Assembly (NCBI RefSeq): GCF_900129905.1
Contig: NZ_FQXG01000002.1
Coordinates: 434,001-498,000 of the forward strand
Origin: Ferrimonas marina
GTDB lineage: Bacteria > Pseudomonadota > Gammaproteobacteria > Enterobacterales > Shewanellaceae
DNA: 64,000 nucleotides
Direction of reading: 5' to 3'
How positions within the stretch are numbered: position 1 is the stretch's first letter; each line of letters opens with the position of its first letter. The position numbers and the translations under genes are program-made. Shown piece after piece: positions 45,286-54,619 of this stretch. A model generated the notes under the pieces. That model made no database searches, had not been told where the DNA came from, and saw only the letters and a program-made list of their open reading frames with translations.

Positions 45286-46461
45286 CTACAGCTCAGTTGG
45301 GGGCTCCGTCAGCCAGCGCTCGGCGCTGTCCTGGGGCTGCAGCATCAGGTACACCCCGGTGACGCCAAACAGCAGGGCGAAGAACACCGGCAGCGCCATC
45401 AGCCCATTGGGGCCCCAATCGGACACCAGCGGGCCCACGACCGAGCCCAGGCTAAAGCACAGCAGCATCAACTCAGTGATGGAGACGATGCGAAACGCCG
45501 CCTGACCCTGGCAGGCCATCACCACCGTGATGGGATAAAGCGCGAAGGCCGCCATCCCCAGCATCAGCAACGACACCGCCACCCCCACCGTGGTGGTGGC
45601 CAGTGACAGCAACAGCGCCGCTACCCCACCGAGCAGGCAAAACAGCGCCAGCAGCAGGGTGTGCCGCCACTGCGCCATCAAGCTGGTGAGCAATGGCTGC
45701 ACCAGCATGCCACCGAGGATCAGGCTGGCCATCCACAAGCCGGTGTAGCCCGAGCCCCCCGGACGCAGCTCCAGGTACAGGGGCATCAAGCCGTACAGCG
45801 GCCCGAGCACCATGCCGGCCACCACGCAGCCCACCACTGCCGGGCGATGCAGTCGCTTAAGCGCCTTGAAGCCCAGTTTGTGGTGCGTCGCCAATCGTGG
45901 CACCGGTGGCCGCGTCAGCAGCGGCAGCAACAAGGCTAGCAACAGCAGGGCCATCGCCGCCCCCATAGGCACCAGGCTGGCGCTATCGAGCCACTGCAGC
46001 GACGCCTGACCCACGGCGTTACCGCCGTAAAGGGCGGTCATGTACAGTGCCAACCGGCGCGGACGTTGGCGGGCGTTACCGGACAACAGCAGCCAGGACT
46101 CCACCACCACGAACACACCGGCACTGGCAAAACCCGCCAGCAGACGAGACAGCAGCCAAACCGGCTCGGATACCATGAGTGGCAACAGGCTGACTGAGGC
46201 CAGCAGCAGCGCCAGGAACAGCGCCAGGGCCTGGCGATGGCCCAGGGCCCGTACCACCGGCTCAATGTTCATCGCTCCCAGCAGCAAACCGGCAAAGTAG
46301 GCACTGGCCAGCCAGGAGGCCAGGCTGGCCGGCAGCCCCTGGGGCGCCAGTGACAGCGCCAGGGCGCTCATCAACAAGCCCGAAGCCACCGCAAACAGGG
46401 TCAGGGCCGCGACGGGCATCATCAGATTGGGTTTCGCCTGCGGCACAGCAGCTGAGTTCAC
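45286..46461 (-). CDS. MFS transporter, YcaD-like
   Basis: This is a 391-residue 12-helix major facilitator protein with a GTG start (GGAG at six bases). The stretch ESWLLLSGNARQRPRRLALYM after helix 4 is typical of the YcaD/TCR-Tet-like branch (ESWL motif). The substrate cannot be predicted. It is convergent with the HdfR-type gene and diverges from the large mechanosensitive channel gene. Its leader has a CCCCC-ATGA-GGGGG-type hairpin near 46486. Confidence 0.88.
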   Translation of the reverse strand: MNSAAVPQAKPNLMMPVAALTLFAVASGLLMSALALSLAPQGLPASLASWLASAYFAGLLLGAMNIEPVVRALGHRQALALFLALLLASVSLLPLMVSEPVWLLSRLLAGFASAGVFVVVESWLLLSGNARQRPRRLALYMTALYGGNAVGQASLQWLDSASLVPMGAAMALLLLALLLPLLTRPPVPRLATHHKLGFKALKRLHRPAVVGCVVAGMVLGPLYGLMPLYLELRPGGSGYTGLWMASLILGGMLVQPLLTSLMAQWRHTLLLALFCLLGGVAALLLSLATTTVGVAVSLLMLGMAAFALYPITVVMACQGQAAFRIVSITELMLLCFSLGSVVGPLVSDWGPNGLMALPVFFALLFGVTGVYLMLQPQDSAERWLTEPPTEL

Positions 46462-46661
46462 GGCACACTCCAGTTAGAAAACCGCCCCCATGAGGGGGCA
46501 CGATAACGGCGCGGAGTGTGCCCGCCGTACGCAAGGCCGTACAACGAAAGGTTTTTGTCGTCAGGATAAAGATCCGCCAAGCTTAAATGCAGTGGCGTAG
46601 ATAAGTCGCTCAAAACTCCGGTAACATCAAATCAAGGCAAAACGCGAACAGGATGTGTGCG

Positions 46662-49600
46662 ATGACCCTCTGGCGCAGCATGGGGCTGACTGCCCTACTC
46701 TTTTGGCTGGTCTGCTGGCCGGCGGCGGCCAACATGCCGGTGACCGAACAGCTCAAGCAGCAGCTTGAGGAGGTAAAGGGGGCTGCGGATGCCGATCCCC
46801 AGTTGGTGCAAAGCTACGAAACCCTGCTAGCCACCATCGACGCCAACGAAAAGGCCACCCAGGCCAACCAGACCCTGCGCGACTTTATGACCGCCTACAA
46901 CGGCCAGATGTCGGCGCTGCAGCAGCAGCTGGACCAGGTTCCGGAGGATCCTCTGTTTGGCCCGCCCCCGTCCGAAGAACCGGACGATGTAGAGCTGGCC
47001 CTTACCGCGTTGGATTCCGCCGAGGCGGACTGGCGCCGTCAACTGAGTCGCAATAAGCAGGCGATGCAACAGGTCGAGCGGCTGCCGGAGGTGCTGCCCG
47101 GCGAGCTCAGCGATCTGTCGCGCCAACTGCGGGAGCTGACCCCTGTAGAGCCCAACGAGGCGACCCCGGTGCCCTACTGGCAGTTTTTGGCCAACACCAA
47201 GAAGCTCAACCTGGCGATCGAAGGCCGTCAGCTGCAGCTGCAAAGCTACGACAAGAAAAAGAACGCGCTGGAGCTGGAGCAGCAGCTGCTGCAAAGCCAG
47301 CTCAGTGCCGCCCAGACCCAAAGGGAAAGGTTGCAGGGGATGCTCAGCCAGACCAAGCAGACCGTGGCCCAGGACCTGTTGCGGCAAAGCAGCGCGCTGG
47401 TGGGACTGGCACCGGAGCAGGATGCCCAGGCCAAGAAGACCGCCGAGCAGCTCAAGCGCCTGGCCCGGGAGCTGTCGGAGCTGGTCAGCAGCAACGATGA
47501 CCAGGCCCGGCGGCGACAGCAGCTGGAGCAGCAAACCCGGCAGCTGACCAGCGAACGGGAGTTGATCGCCAACAACATCCAGTGGCTGCAAAAAAGCACC
47601 GCCTTTGGCGCCACCCTGCGAGCCAAGCTGCGCGCCTTGCCGGAGCAGGCGCCTAACGACGACCTGGTGGGCCAGATAGCCCAGGCCCACGTGCGTCAAT
47701 TTTCACTGCGCCAGTTGCCCCCCATCGTCGACCCCCGCACCCTGGTCAATGAATCCGAGGTCGAAGCCGACCCCAGTGAGCCAGCTAGCGAGCCCTCCGG
47801 CGCAGCAAATCGCATCCAGGGTGAGGCTGATAACGACTCTGTCCTGCCCTGGGACCCGGAACAGAGCGCCGCATTCTGGCAGCAGGCCGAATCGCTGCAG
47901 CAGCAGCTGGTTCAACAGCTGGACGAAGAGTACGAGCAGTTCATCATCACCCTGACCCACCTGCAAACCGTGCGCGAGCAGTATCACCTGGAGCTCACTT
48001 CCAGCCTCAGTTACCTCAAACAGCAACAGCTCTGGACCCGCAGCCACCCGCCGCTATGGCAATGGCCCGAGGGGTTCAACCGCTTCACCCTGCTGGGTAT
48101 CGAGCAGCCCCTGCTCGATACCTTGGCACAGCTGCGATTGCAGCAGCCCCGCCAGTTTGCCCTGGCGTTAGTGGCGGTGCTGGCCTTCGGCTTCGCCCTG
48201 TCCCGCTCCCGTCAGCATCGCCGCGCCCTGGCGGCCCTGCCCACCATCAAGCAGAGCTTCAAGCCCTTCCGCGCCAAGCTGTTTGCCAGCCTCACCGGCG
48301 CGGTGCTGATGGCGCTGATGGTGGTGGCAATGAGCAAGCTGCTGACCGCCTTCTGGCCACAACCGGAGCCCTTAGATATCCAGGCGCTGCTGACCCTGGC
48401 GGTGGTGATCACCCTGCTGATGGCAACCCTGTTCACCCTCGGCAGCCCCGGCGGGGTACTGCGTGACCATCTGGACTGGCCCAAGGACTACTGCAACACC
48501 CTGCAGCGTCAGGCCATCGCCAGTGGCCTGCCCTCGGTGTTGCTGCTGTTGGCAATGATGCTGGGCACCCTGCTGGCGGGGGCGCATGGCTCGGAGTTGG
48601 TGCGCTGGCTGCAGTTGGCGGTTCAGGCCCTGCTGCTGGTGCTGTTTCTGCGTATGGTGGCGCCGCGCAGCCTTGAGCGGGTGCTGCCCACGGTGCTGCG
48701 TCGCCCCTGGTTCCTTAAGGGCTTGCAACTGGTGGTGCTCACCACCCAGGCGGTGGCCTTCCTGCTTACCGTACTCGGCTACTACTACGCCGGATTGAGC
48801 GTCACCCTCTACCTGAGCACCACCATGATGGTGATCGTGCTGTTCTTTATCGCCGGCCAGCTGGGTCGGGGCTGGCTGCTGGCGGAGCAACACGAGCTGC
48901 GCCAACAACGACTGCGGGAGGAGTGGCTGGAGCAGCAGGCTGCTCGCCAGAGTGAGGAGGGCTCGGCCCCGGCGGAGCCGATGCCGGAAATCGACGAGGA
49001 GCAGATAGAGCTGGACGAGGTCAACCAGCAATCCTTCGCCCTGCTCAAGGGGGCCCTGCTGATCGGCTTGGGTGCCGCGCTGCTGGGGATCTGGGGCAGC
49101 GCGGTAGAGCAGGTCCAGTGGTTCAACGATGTGGTGCTCTGGCAGGTGATAGAGCAGACCGAGAGCGGCGCTACCCTGGTCAACATCAGCCTGCGCTCGG
49201 TACTGATCGCCATCGGCTTGCTGTTGCTGACCCTGTTTGCGGTGCAGAACCTGCCGGGGATGCTGGAGCTGCTGGTGCTGCGTCGGTTGGATTTGCAGCC
49301 CGGCTCTGGCTACGCCATCACCACCATACTGCGCTACCTAGTGATCCTGACCGGGGTGATGACCGCCTTTGCCATGGTCGGCTTCCAGTGGTCCAAGCTG
49401 CAGTGGCTGGTGGCCGCGGTGGGGGTTGGCCTGGGTTTCGGTCTGCAGGAGATCTTTGCCAACTTCGTCTCCGGCCTGATCATCCTGTTCGAGCGCCCCA
49501 TCCGCATTGGCGACATCGTCACCATCAATAACCTCAGTGGCACCGTCAGTCGCATCAACACCCGGGCCACCACCATCATCGACTGGGACATGAAGGAGAT

Positions 49601-50003
49601 CGTGGTGCCCAACAAGGCCTTCATCACCGACCAGTTGATCAACTGGTCGCTGACCGATCCCATGACCAGGGTGGTGATCTCGGTGGGGGTGGCCTACGGC
49701 TCCGACATCGACAAGGCAGAAGAGCTGCTGCACGAGGTGGCCCGCGACCACCCCACGGTGCTGGACGATCCGGCACCCCAGGTGTTCTTCCTCAGCTTCG
49801 GCGCCAGCAGCCTGGACTTCGAACTGCGCCTCTACATCCCGGCGATCGAGAGCCGCAACTTCGTCATCCACGCCATCAACAAAGCGATCGACCGACGCTT
49901 CCGCGAGGCCAACATCGAGATCGCCTTCCCGCAGCTGGACCTGCACGTGCGCGAGCTGCCCAAGGCACCGCCGGAGGACAAGGGCAACGCGCCGAATGAC
50001 TGA
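46662..50003 (+). CDS. Large mechanosensitive channel, MscK/MscM type
   Basis: This 1113-residue inner-membrane channel protects against hypo-osmotic shock. It has a signal peptide (MTLWRSMGLTALLFWLVCWPAAA), a long periplasmic coiled-coil region (about 25-430, rich in Gln and Leu), about 10-11 membrane helices (from 495 on), and the C-terminal MscS core with GFGLQEIFANFVSGLIILFE, RPIRIGDIVTI and the beta domain with VPNKAFITDQLINWSL. Length and plan are those of E. coli MscK (1120) and MscM/YjeP (1107). I prefer ATG 46662 (AGGA eight bases upstream) over ATG 46653. The heptamer repeat begins right after its stop. Confidence 0.9.
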   Translation: MTLWRSMGLTALLFWLVCWPAAANMPVTEQLKQQLEEVKGAADADPQLVQSYETLLATIDANEKATQANQTLRDFMTAYNGQMSALQQQLDQVPEDPLFGPPPSEEPDDVELALTALDSAEADWRRQLSRNKQAMQQVERLPEVLPGELSDLSRQLRELTPVEPNEATPVPYWQFLANTKKLNLAIEGRQLQLQSYDKKKNALELEQQLLQSQLSAAQTQRERLQGMLSQTKQTVAQDLLRQSSALVGLAPEQDAQAKKTAEQLKRLARELSELVSSNDDQARRRQQLEQQTRQLTSERELIANNIQWLQKSTAFGATLRAKLRALPEQAPNDDLVGQIAQAHVRQFSLRQLPPIVDPRTLVNESEVEADPSEPASEPSGAANRIQGEADNDSVLPWDPEQSAAFWQQAESLQQQLVQQLDEEYEQFIITLTHLQTVREQYHLELTSSLSYLKQQQLWTRSHPPLWQWPEGFNRFTLLGIEQPLLDTLAQLRLQQPRQFALALVAVLAFGFALSRSRQHRRALAALPTIKQSFKPFRAKLFASLTGAVLMALMVVAMSKLLTAFWPQPEPLDIQALLTLAVVITLLMATLFTLGSPGGVLRDHLDWPKDYCNTLQRQAIASGLPSVLLLLAMMLGTLLAGAHGSELVRWLQLAVQALLLVLFLRMVAPRSLERVLPTVLRRPWFLKGLQLVVLTTQAVAFLLTVLGYYYAGLSVTLYLSTTMMVIVLFFIAGQLGRGWLLAEQHELRQQRLREEWLEQQAARQSEEGSAPAEPMPEIDEEQIELDEVNQQSFALLKGALLIGLGAALLGIWGSAVEQVQWFNDVVLWQVIEQTESGATLVNISLRSVLIAIGLLLLTLFAVQNLPGMLELLVLRRLDLQPGSGYAITTILRYLVILTGVMTAFAMVGFQWSKLQWLVAAVGVGLGFGLQEIFANFVSGLIILFERPIRIGDIVTINNLSGTVSRINTRATTIIDWDMKEIVVPNKAFITDQLINWSLTDPMTRVVISVGVAYGSDIDKAEELLHEVARDHPTVLDDPAPQVFFLSFGASSLDFELRLYIPAIESRNFVIHAINKAIDRRFREANIEIAFPQLDLHVRELPKAPPEDKGNAPND

Positions 50004-50005
50004 GG

Positions 50006-50180
50006 GGCTAGGGGCTAGGGGCTAGGTACTAGGTACTAGGTACTAGGAGCTAAGTACTAGGTACTAGGTACTAGGAGCTAGGTACTAGGAGCTAGGTACT
50101 AGGAGCTAGGTACTAGGAGCTAACAGCCAGGAGCTAGGAGCTACGAGCTAGGAGCTAGGAGCTGGGAGCTAGAGGCTAGG
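50006..50180. repeat. Tandem heptamer array, 25 units
   Basis: Twenty-five consecutive seven-base units run without an indel. The main units are GGCTAGG, TACTAGG and AGCTAGG; 20 of 25 contain CTAG, and the other five differ by a point change. The array begins 3 bases after the channel gene stop and its last unit supplies the stop codon (TAG) of the convergent FMN reductase gene. CTAG is normally rare in enteric-type genomes. Confidence 0.95.
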
Positions 50181-50715
50181 CCTCCACTGCCAGGGCGGCC
50201 ATCGCCTCACCCAGCGCAGTGGCCAGCTCTGGGTCGGTCAACACACCGCGCTCCAGATCAAACACCTCATGGAAGCGCGGCACCGACAGCTGTGCCACCA
50301 CCTTGCCGCCGAAATAGGGGGCGCTGCCGGTGGCCGCCGCCAGCACGTTGCGTCCACCGCCCTTACCCGGCGAGGTGGCCAGCATCACCATCGGCTTGTT
50401 CTGATAAACCGCCATATCGATGCGCGAGGCCCAGTCAAACAGGTTTTTAAAGGCCGCGGTGTAGGAGGCGTTGTGCTCAGCGAAGCTGATCAGCAGCGCA
50501 TCGGCCTGGCCAATCTTGTCAAAGAAGCGCTGAGCCAGGGCCGGGGGCTGTCCCAGCTGGGCCTCCCGATCCACCGAGAAGATCGGCAGCTCGTAGTCGT
50601 TCAGGTCCAGCAGCTCCAGCTCGACCCCCTCCCCCAGCAAAGAGGCAGCGTGGCGCACCAAGGCCTGGTTGATGGAGTGACGGCTATTACTGGCGGCGAA
50701 GGCTAGCAGTTTCAT
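50176..50715 (-). CDS. NAD(P)H-dependent FMN reductase
   Basis: This 179-residue flavodoxin-fold enzyme of the NADPH-dependent FMN reductase family shows the FMN loop FAASNSRHSIN at the start, LISFAEHNASYTAAFKNLFDWAS and MLATSPGKGGGRNVL. It likely makes reduced FMN or reduces quinones, chromate or azo compounds. AAAGG precedes the ATG. Its start overlaps the stop of the VOC gene by four bases (ATGA), so they are an operon. The last codon before the stop joins the heptamer array. Confidence 0.92.
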   Translation of the reverse strand: MKLLAFAASNSRHSINQALVRHAASLLGEGVELELLDLNDYELPIFSVDREAQLGQPPALAQRFFDKIGQADALLISFAEHNASYTAAFKNLFDWASRIDMAVYQNKPMVMLATSPGKGGGRNVLAAATGSAPYFGGKVVAQLSVPRFHEVFDLERGVLTDPELATALGEAMAALAVEA

Positions 50716-51149
50716 GACGGGTTCCTTTGGTAACGGGTTGAGGCCATCTGGCGCAGGGCATCCAGCCCCTGGTAGTCAATAAACTCCACCACATTACCAT
50801 CGGGATCACGAACAAAGTAGGAGGTGCCGGTGGGGTGCTGCATCGGCCCGCCGCTCAGCGGGATCCCCAGCTCCGTCAAACGCGCCAGCAGGGCTTCGCC
50901 ACTGGTCACCTCCAGTGCGACATGGGTGTATCCGGTGTGCTTCTCTGCCACGTCCATCAGCAGGTTACCGCTGGGCTGATCGGCGTTGAGGATGAAGTTG
51001 ATATTGATGCCACTGGGGTGTTCCACCACGGCCACCGGCTCTGGCCCCAGGGGGCCGGCGATGTACTCAAACCCCAGCCCCTGGTAGAACGCCAGGGCGG
51101 TATCCAGATCGCGGACACGCAGTCCGATGTGGTTGATGCGAGTGATCAT
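50712..51149 (-). CDS. VOC-family (glyoxalase-like) protein
   Basis: This 145-residue protein is one VOC (glyoxalase/extradiol dioxygenase) unit pair: MITRINHIGLRVRDLDTALAFYQGLGFEY with a metal-ligand His, and GTSYFVRDPDGNVVEFIDYQG with the late Glu. Such proteins bind a metal and act on small oxygenated molecules; the exact reaction is open. ATG 51149 with GGAGGG is chosen; a longer frame upstream lacks a ribosome site. It leads the operon with the FMN reductase, divergent from a LysR gene. Confidence 0.88.
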   Translation of the reverse strand: MITRINHIGLRVRDLDTALAFYQGLGFEYIAGPLGPEPVAVVEHPSGININFILNADQPSGNLLMDVAEKHTGYTHVALEVTSGEALLARLTELGIPLSGGPMQHPTGTSYFVRDPDGNVVEFIDYQGLDALRQMASTRYQRNPS

Positions 51150-51231
51150 GGGTCTTCCCTCCCGTTGAGTTGATGGCTTCAGTATCAACCGTTCCATTCA
51201 GGCCGGGTAGACTGCTATTGTGGAAATCATC

Positions 51232-51247
51232 GTTCCATATTTGGAAC
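51232..51247. promoter_or_regulatory. LysR-type operator GTTCCA-N4-TGGAAC
   Basis: A perfect 6+6 inverted repeat lies 42 bases upstream of the LysR start and 83 from the VOC start. A further half-copy GTTCCA lies at 51191. Confidence 0.6.
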
Positions 51248-51288
51248 AAAACTATGCCTTCGTGAACCAAGCTGACCCAGGAGCAACA

Positions 51289-52185
51289 ATGGATCTGAAC
51301 GACGCGCTGCTGTTTGCCAAGGTGGCGGAGCTTAAGGGGATCTCCGCCGCTGCCCGCGCCCTGGGGCTGCCCAAGTCCCGGCTGAGCCGGCGCATCGCCG
51401 CTTTGGAGCAGAGCCTGCAGGTACGACTGCTGGAGCGCACCACCCGCTCGGTGGCACTGACCGACGCCGGCCGCCAGTTCTATCAACACTGCCGCCGTAT
51501 CCAGGAGGAGTCGGAACTGGCCCAGGCTAGCCTGGAGCAACTCAAGGGCGAGCCCCGCGGTCGCCTCACCATCAGCGCGTCGGTGGCGCTGGGCCAGCAC
51601 CTGCTGGCACCGCACCTGGGGGAGTTCATGGCCCGCTACCCAGCCATCGAGGTGGTATTGAGGTTGGACAACCGACGGGTGGATCTGGTGCAGGAGGGGA
51701 TCGACCTGGCGGTGCGGGTGGGGGCACTGGAGGACTCCAGCCTGATCTGCCGTCAACTGGCCAGCGCCAAGGCCCGGTTGTACGCGGCGCCAAGTTACCT
51801 GGCCCAGCACGGCACGCCGGAGCAGCCCGAAGCGTTATCTGAGCATCGCCAACTGGTGATGACCGACGCCAGCCAGGCGGGGCAGTGGCCATTGCAGCAA
51901 GGAGCTCAGCGCCAGGTCATCGAGCTGAACCCGGTGCTGCGCTGCAACGACATCACCAGCCTGGTGACCCTGGCCCAGTCGGGAACCGGGATCGTCGCCT
52001 TGCCGGATTACCTGGTCCGCACCCAGCGCGAGGCCGGCACCCTGGTGTCGGTACTGCCCGGCTGGTCGCTGCCCTCGTTCCCGATCCACCTGCTGTTTCC
52101 CAGCCACCTGGGGCTGACCCACAAGGCCCGGCTGTGGTGCGATTTCGTCGCCGAGCGCCTGCCGGAGGATCTGAGGGGGAGTTAG
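51289..52185 (+). CDS. LysR-type regulator
   Basis: This LysR regulator of 298 residues is of the PA-type branch (MDLNDALLFAKVAELKGISAAARALGLPKSRLSRRIAALEQ) with a full effector domain. ATG 51289 has CCAGGAGC; an upstream in-frame start at 51220 would begin inside the operator and is rejected. It diverges from the VOC-FMN reductase operon, which it probably controls through the GTTCCA palindrome. Its 3' end overlaps the DUF3087 gene on the other strand by four bases. Confidence 0.92.
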   Translation: MDLNDALLFAKVAELKGISAAARALGLPKSRLSRRIAALEQSLQVRLLERTTRSVALTDAGRQFYQHCRRIQEESELAQASLEQLKGEPRGRLTISASVALGQHLLAPHLGEFMARYPAIEVVLRLDNRRVDLVQEGIDLAVRVGALEDSSLICRQLASAKARLYAAPSYLAQHGTPEQPEALSEHRQLVMTDASQAGQWPLQQGAQRQVIELNPVLRCNDITSLVTLAQSGTGIVALPDYLVRTQREAGTLVSVLPGWSLPSFPIHLLFPSHLGLTHKARLWCDFVAERLPEDLRGS

Positions 52186-52706
52186 AACCGCGCCAGTGCC
52201 GCCTCATCCAACTGCACCGGGTCCAGCGGCAGCCCCAGCTCGGTCATCTGCGCCTCCAGCTGGTCACAATCCCGGTTCACCTCTGACAGGGTCAGGGTGT
52301 TGTCATCCAGCTGGTACACCTGCTGCTGACTGCGGTAGTAGAACAGCAGGATCGACAACGCCTCCGGCTGCCGCTGCTCGGCCGCGGCTTTCAGCGCCGC
52401 CATCTTCGAGTAGATCTTGGCCTGGCGCTGTTTAAGGCCAAACACGTAGAACAGATCCGCCAGCTTGGGGTGGCGACGCAAGCCGTGCAGCACCGCCGAG
52501 CACAGTGCCAGGGCCAACAACACGCCAATCAGGTTAAGGTGAAAATTGCCGGTGGACTCCCCCGCTACCGTGCTGGCCTGACCAAACAGGGCGATCAAGC
52601 CGCTGCCCAGGGCCACCGACAACAGGGCCAACGCACCAACAAAGCCGACGATCACCCGGTTTACCGTGGCGCGGTAGCTCGCCTTATCCACACGCCTTAG
52701 CTGCAT
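52182..52706 (-). CDS. DUF3087-family membrane protein
   Basis: A 174-residue protein with two membrane helices (about 18-42 and 57-75) and a cytoplasmic C-terminal helical part (KLADLFYVFGLKQRQAKIYSKM, then an acidic LTLSEVNRDCDQLEAQMTELG stretch). The family is found mainly in gammaproteobacteria and has no known function. AAGGAG precedes the ATG. The C-terminal end is convergent with the LysR gene. Confidence 0.85.
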   Translation of the reverse strand: MQLRRVDKASYRATVNRVIVGFVGALALLSVALGSGLIALFGQASTVAGESTGNFHLNLIGVLLALALCSAVLHGLRRHPKLADLFYVFGLKQRQAKIYSKMAALKAAAEQRQPEALSILLFYYRSQQQVYQLDDNTLTLSEVNRDCDQLEAQMTELGLPLDPVQLDEAALARF

Positions 52707-52878
52707 GCTCTCTCCTTACTGCCTGTAGTGAATGGCCTGGGTTGGCCCGGGGGCAGTCTACCTGCAACTTGCCTCTTCCCGACAGCCCCGCGCTGCGATA
52801 GAGTAGCTTTTAATCAAAAAGCACAATATATCGGTGAGTTAGGCACCGTTTGTTGGCATATAGGGGAGGCATCACACC

Positions 52879-53712
52879 ATGGAATGGTTGGGGATCGCCA
52901 CCATCCCGGCCCTGGGGCTGGCCTGGTGGGTATTGCGACGGCAGCGCGCCGCTCGCTGGCAATATCGCTCTGTCACCGCCCTGCTCTCCCCGGTTGAACG
53001 CCGCTTCGCTCGCCACCTCAAGATCGCCATCGGTCCCCATTACCGCCTCTACTGTAAAGTTCGCGCCGCCGAACTGCTCAAACCCAAAGCCCCCCAGCAA
53101 AGTCGCCAGTGGCAAGCCGCCTACCAGGCGATCAGCGAGAAGTCCCTCGATTTTGTGCTGTGCGATCCGGACAGCCTGGCCCCCAAGGCGGTGCTGACCC
53201 TGGAAGAGTTTGGCCTGCTGGATGGACCCGGTCGGGTCCGGGACCCGCTGCTGGAGCACGCCTGCCAAAGTGCCGGCATACCGCTGTTGCGCTTCCCCTT
53301 AAAAGGCACGGTATCGGTCGCCGCATTGCGCCGCGCCTTGAGCCCCTCGCTGCCCAAGCTGGCCCAGGCCAGTGAGGTGGAGCAGGAGGTGGAACGTTTC
53401 CTGGCGGCGCTCAGCCCCGGTGAGGCGAATCGACCGACGGCGGCCTCCCCGACCCGACGTCAGCCCGCGCAGCCCCCGGCACGGGAGCAGCTCTCCACCG
53501 AGATGTTGGCCCAACGCCTTGGAATGACCCCGCAACAGCTGGTGCAGCGCTTTGTTCAGCTGGGCTACCTGGTATTTGACAGCCGTGGCCAACTGCAGCT
53601 GACCGACAAGGCACAGCGGGCCGGTGCCCGCCAGATCAGCGCCTATCCCGACCCCACCGATTTCCTCTGGCAGGTGGGTCAGCAAGGCGGTGAGCGCCGG
53701 GCCCTGCACTGA
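52879..53712 (+). CDS. DUF2726-domain membrane-anchored protein, paralogue 1
   Basis: This 277-residue protein has one N-terminal membrane helix (LGIATIPALGLAWWVL), a DUF2726 domain (about 40-155) with ERRFARHLKIAIGPHYRLYCKVRAAEL and LDFVLCDPDSLAPKAVLTL (D-x-D and restriction-endonuclease-like core) and a C-terminal winged-helix-like part (about 195-255, QLSTEMLAQRLGMTPQQLVQRF). DUF2726 is distantly related to nuclease folds, but the catalytic Lys/Glu set is not certain here. A second gene of the same plan follows 112 bases on. GGGGAGG lies before the ATG. Confidence 0.85.
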   Translation: MEWLGIATIPALGLAWWVLRRQRAARWQYRSVTALLSPVERRFARHLKIAIGPHYRLYCKVRAAELLKPKAPQQSRQWQAAYQAISEKSLDFVLCDPDSLAPKAVLTLEEFGLLDGPGRVRDPLLEHACQSAGIPLLRFPLKGTVSVAALRRALSPSLPKLAQASEVEQEVERFLAALSPGEANRPTAASPTRRQPAQPPAREQLSTEMLAQRLGMTPQQLVQRFVQLGYLVFDSRGQLQLTDKAQRAGARQISAYPDPTDFLWQVGQQGGERRALH

Positions 53713-53824
53713 TCCTCGCCATCCCGATCACTTCCTACCCAACCAATTGGGATTTCAGGGAAAAAGCTTCCACAGCCGACTATCTTTAGGGTAACTTTCC
53801 CAGCTTGGTGGCCCCGTCACTCCC

Positions 53825-54607
53825 ATGGATGGCGCTTTGTACCTCACCCTCGCACTGGCCTTGGCGCTGGTGTTATGGCTGCTGTGGCGCCGTCGCCGCG
53901 GTCGCTCGACCCTGCGCAGCCAAACGGCAGAAGAGCGCGCCTTCGACAGTACCCTCAATGCCGCCCTGGCGGGTCTGCCGGTGCCGATCCGGGCCTTTGC
54001 CCGGGTTAAGATCGCCGACGTACTGGCCCCGGGCCGGGGTGACCATCGCAGCGACTGGCTGGCGGAGTTTGCCCAGCTGCGGGATAAGCAGTTCGATTTC
54101 GTGCTCTGCGATGCCCACAGCCTGGCGATGCTGGCCGCCATCGAGCTGGTGCGTGGCGGTCGACGTAAGCGCAGCCACGACGTGGTGGTGGAGGCGGCCT
54201 GCCAACGAGCCCAGCTGGCGCTGCTGCGCTTCCCCGCCCAGCGACATTACCAACAGGATGAAGTGCGACAAGCGCTGATCGAGGCGCTGCCGCAATTGAC
54301 CCAACGCAAGGAGACCCCCACCTTGAGCCCCGAACGTCAGGATGAAGCTAAAGCCGAGGCCGCACAGGCCGAAAGCAGCGTGCTGCACCTCTCCACTGAG
54401 GAGCTGGCCGCACGACTGGGGATGCGCCCCATGGCCCTGATTGAGCTGTTTGCCAAACAGGGCTACCTGGAGTGGGCCGAAGATGGTCAGATGCAGCTGA
54501 CCGAGGAGGGCAAGCGCAAGGGCGCGGTGCAGTGGGACGACCCGGATGGCGGCCGTCAGTTCCAGTGGTCGGTGCGTCACCGGGGCCAGGGCTCTGGCCA
54601 AGGCTAA
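53825..54607 (+). CDS. DUF2726-domain membrane-anchored protein, paralogue 2
   Basis: This 260-residue protein has the same order as its neighbour: one membrane helix (LYLTLALALALVLWLLW), a DUF2726 domain with IRAFARVKIADVLAPGRGD and FDFVLCDAHSLAMLAAIEL, and a winged-helix-like part (LSTEELAARLGMRPMALIELF). The core LSTE-LA-RLGM-P motif is shared by the two, so they arose by duplication, though the sequences are now well diverged. The ribosome site is weak. It ends before a strong terminator. Function unknown; DNA or RNA handling at the membrane is a guess. Confidence 0.84.
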   Translation: MDGALYLTLALALALVLWLLWRRRRGRSTLRSQTAEERAFDSTLNAALAGLPVPIRAFARVKIADVLAPGRGDHRSDWLAEFAQLRDKQFDFVLCDAHSLAMLAAIELVRGGRRKRSHDVVVEAACQRAQLALLRFPAQRHYQQDEVRQALIEALPQLTQRKETPTLSPERQDEAKAEAAQAESSVLHLSTEELAARLGMRPMALIELFAKQGYLEWAEDGQMQLTEEGKRKGAVQWDDPDGGRQFQWSVRHRGQGSGQG

Positions 54608-54619
54608 GCCCTTGGAAAC

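Noticed and set aside
50006-50180. Heptamer array considered as a CRISPR array
   Set aside because: Units are seven bases with no spacers, and no cas gene is present.
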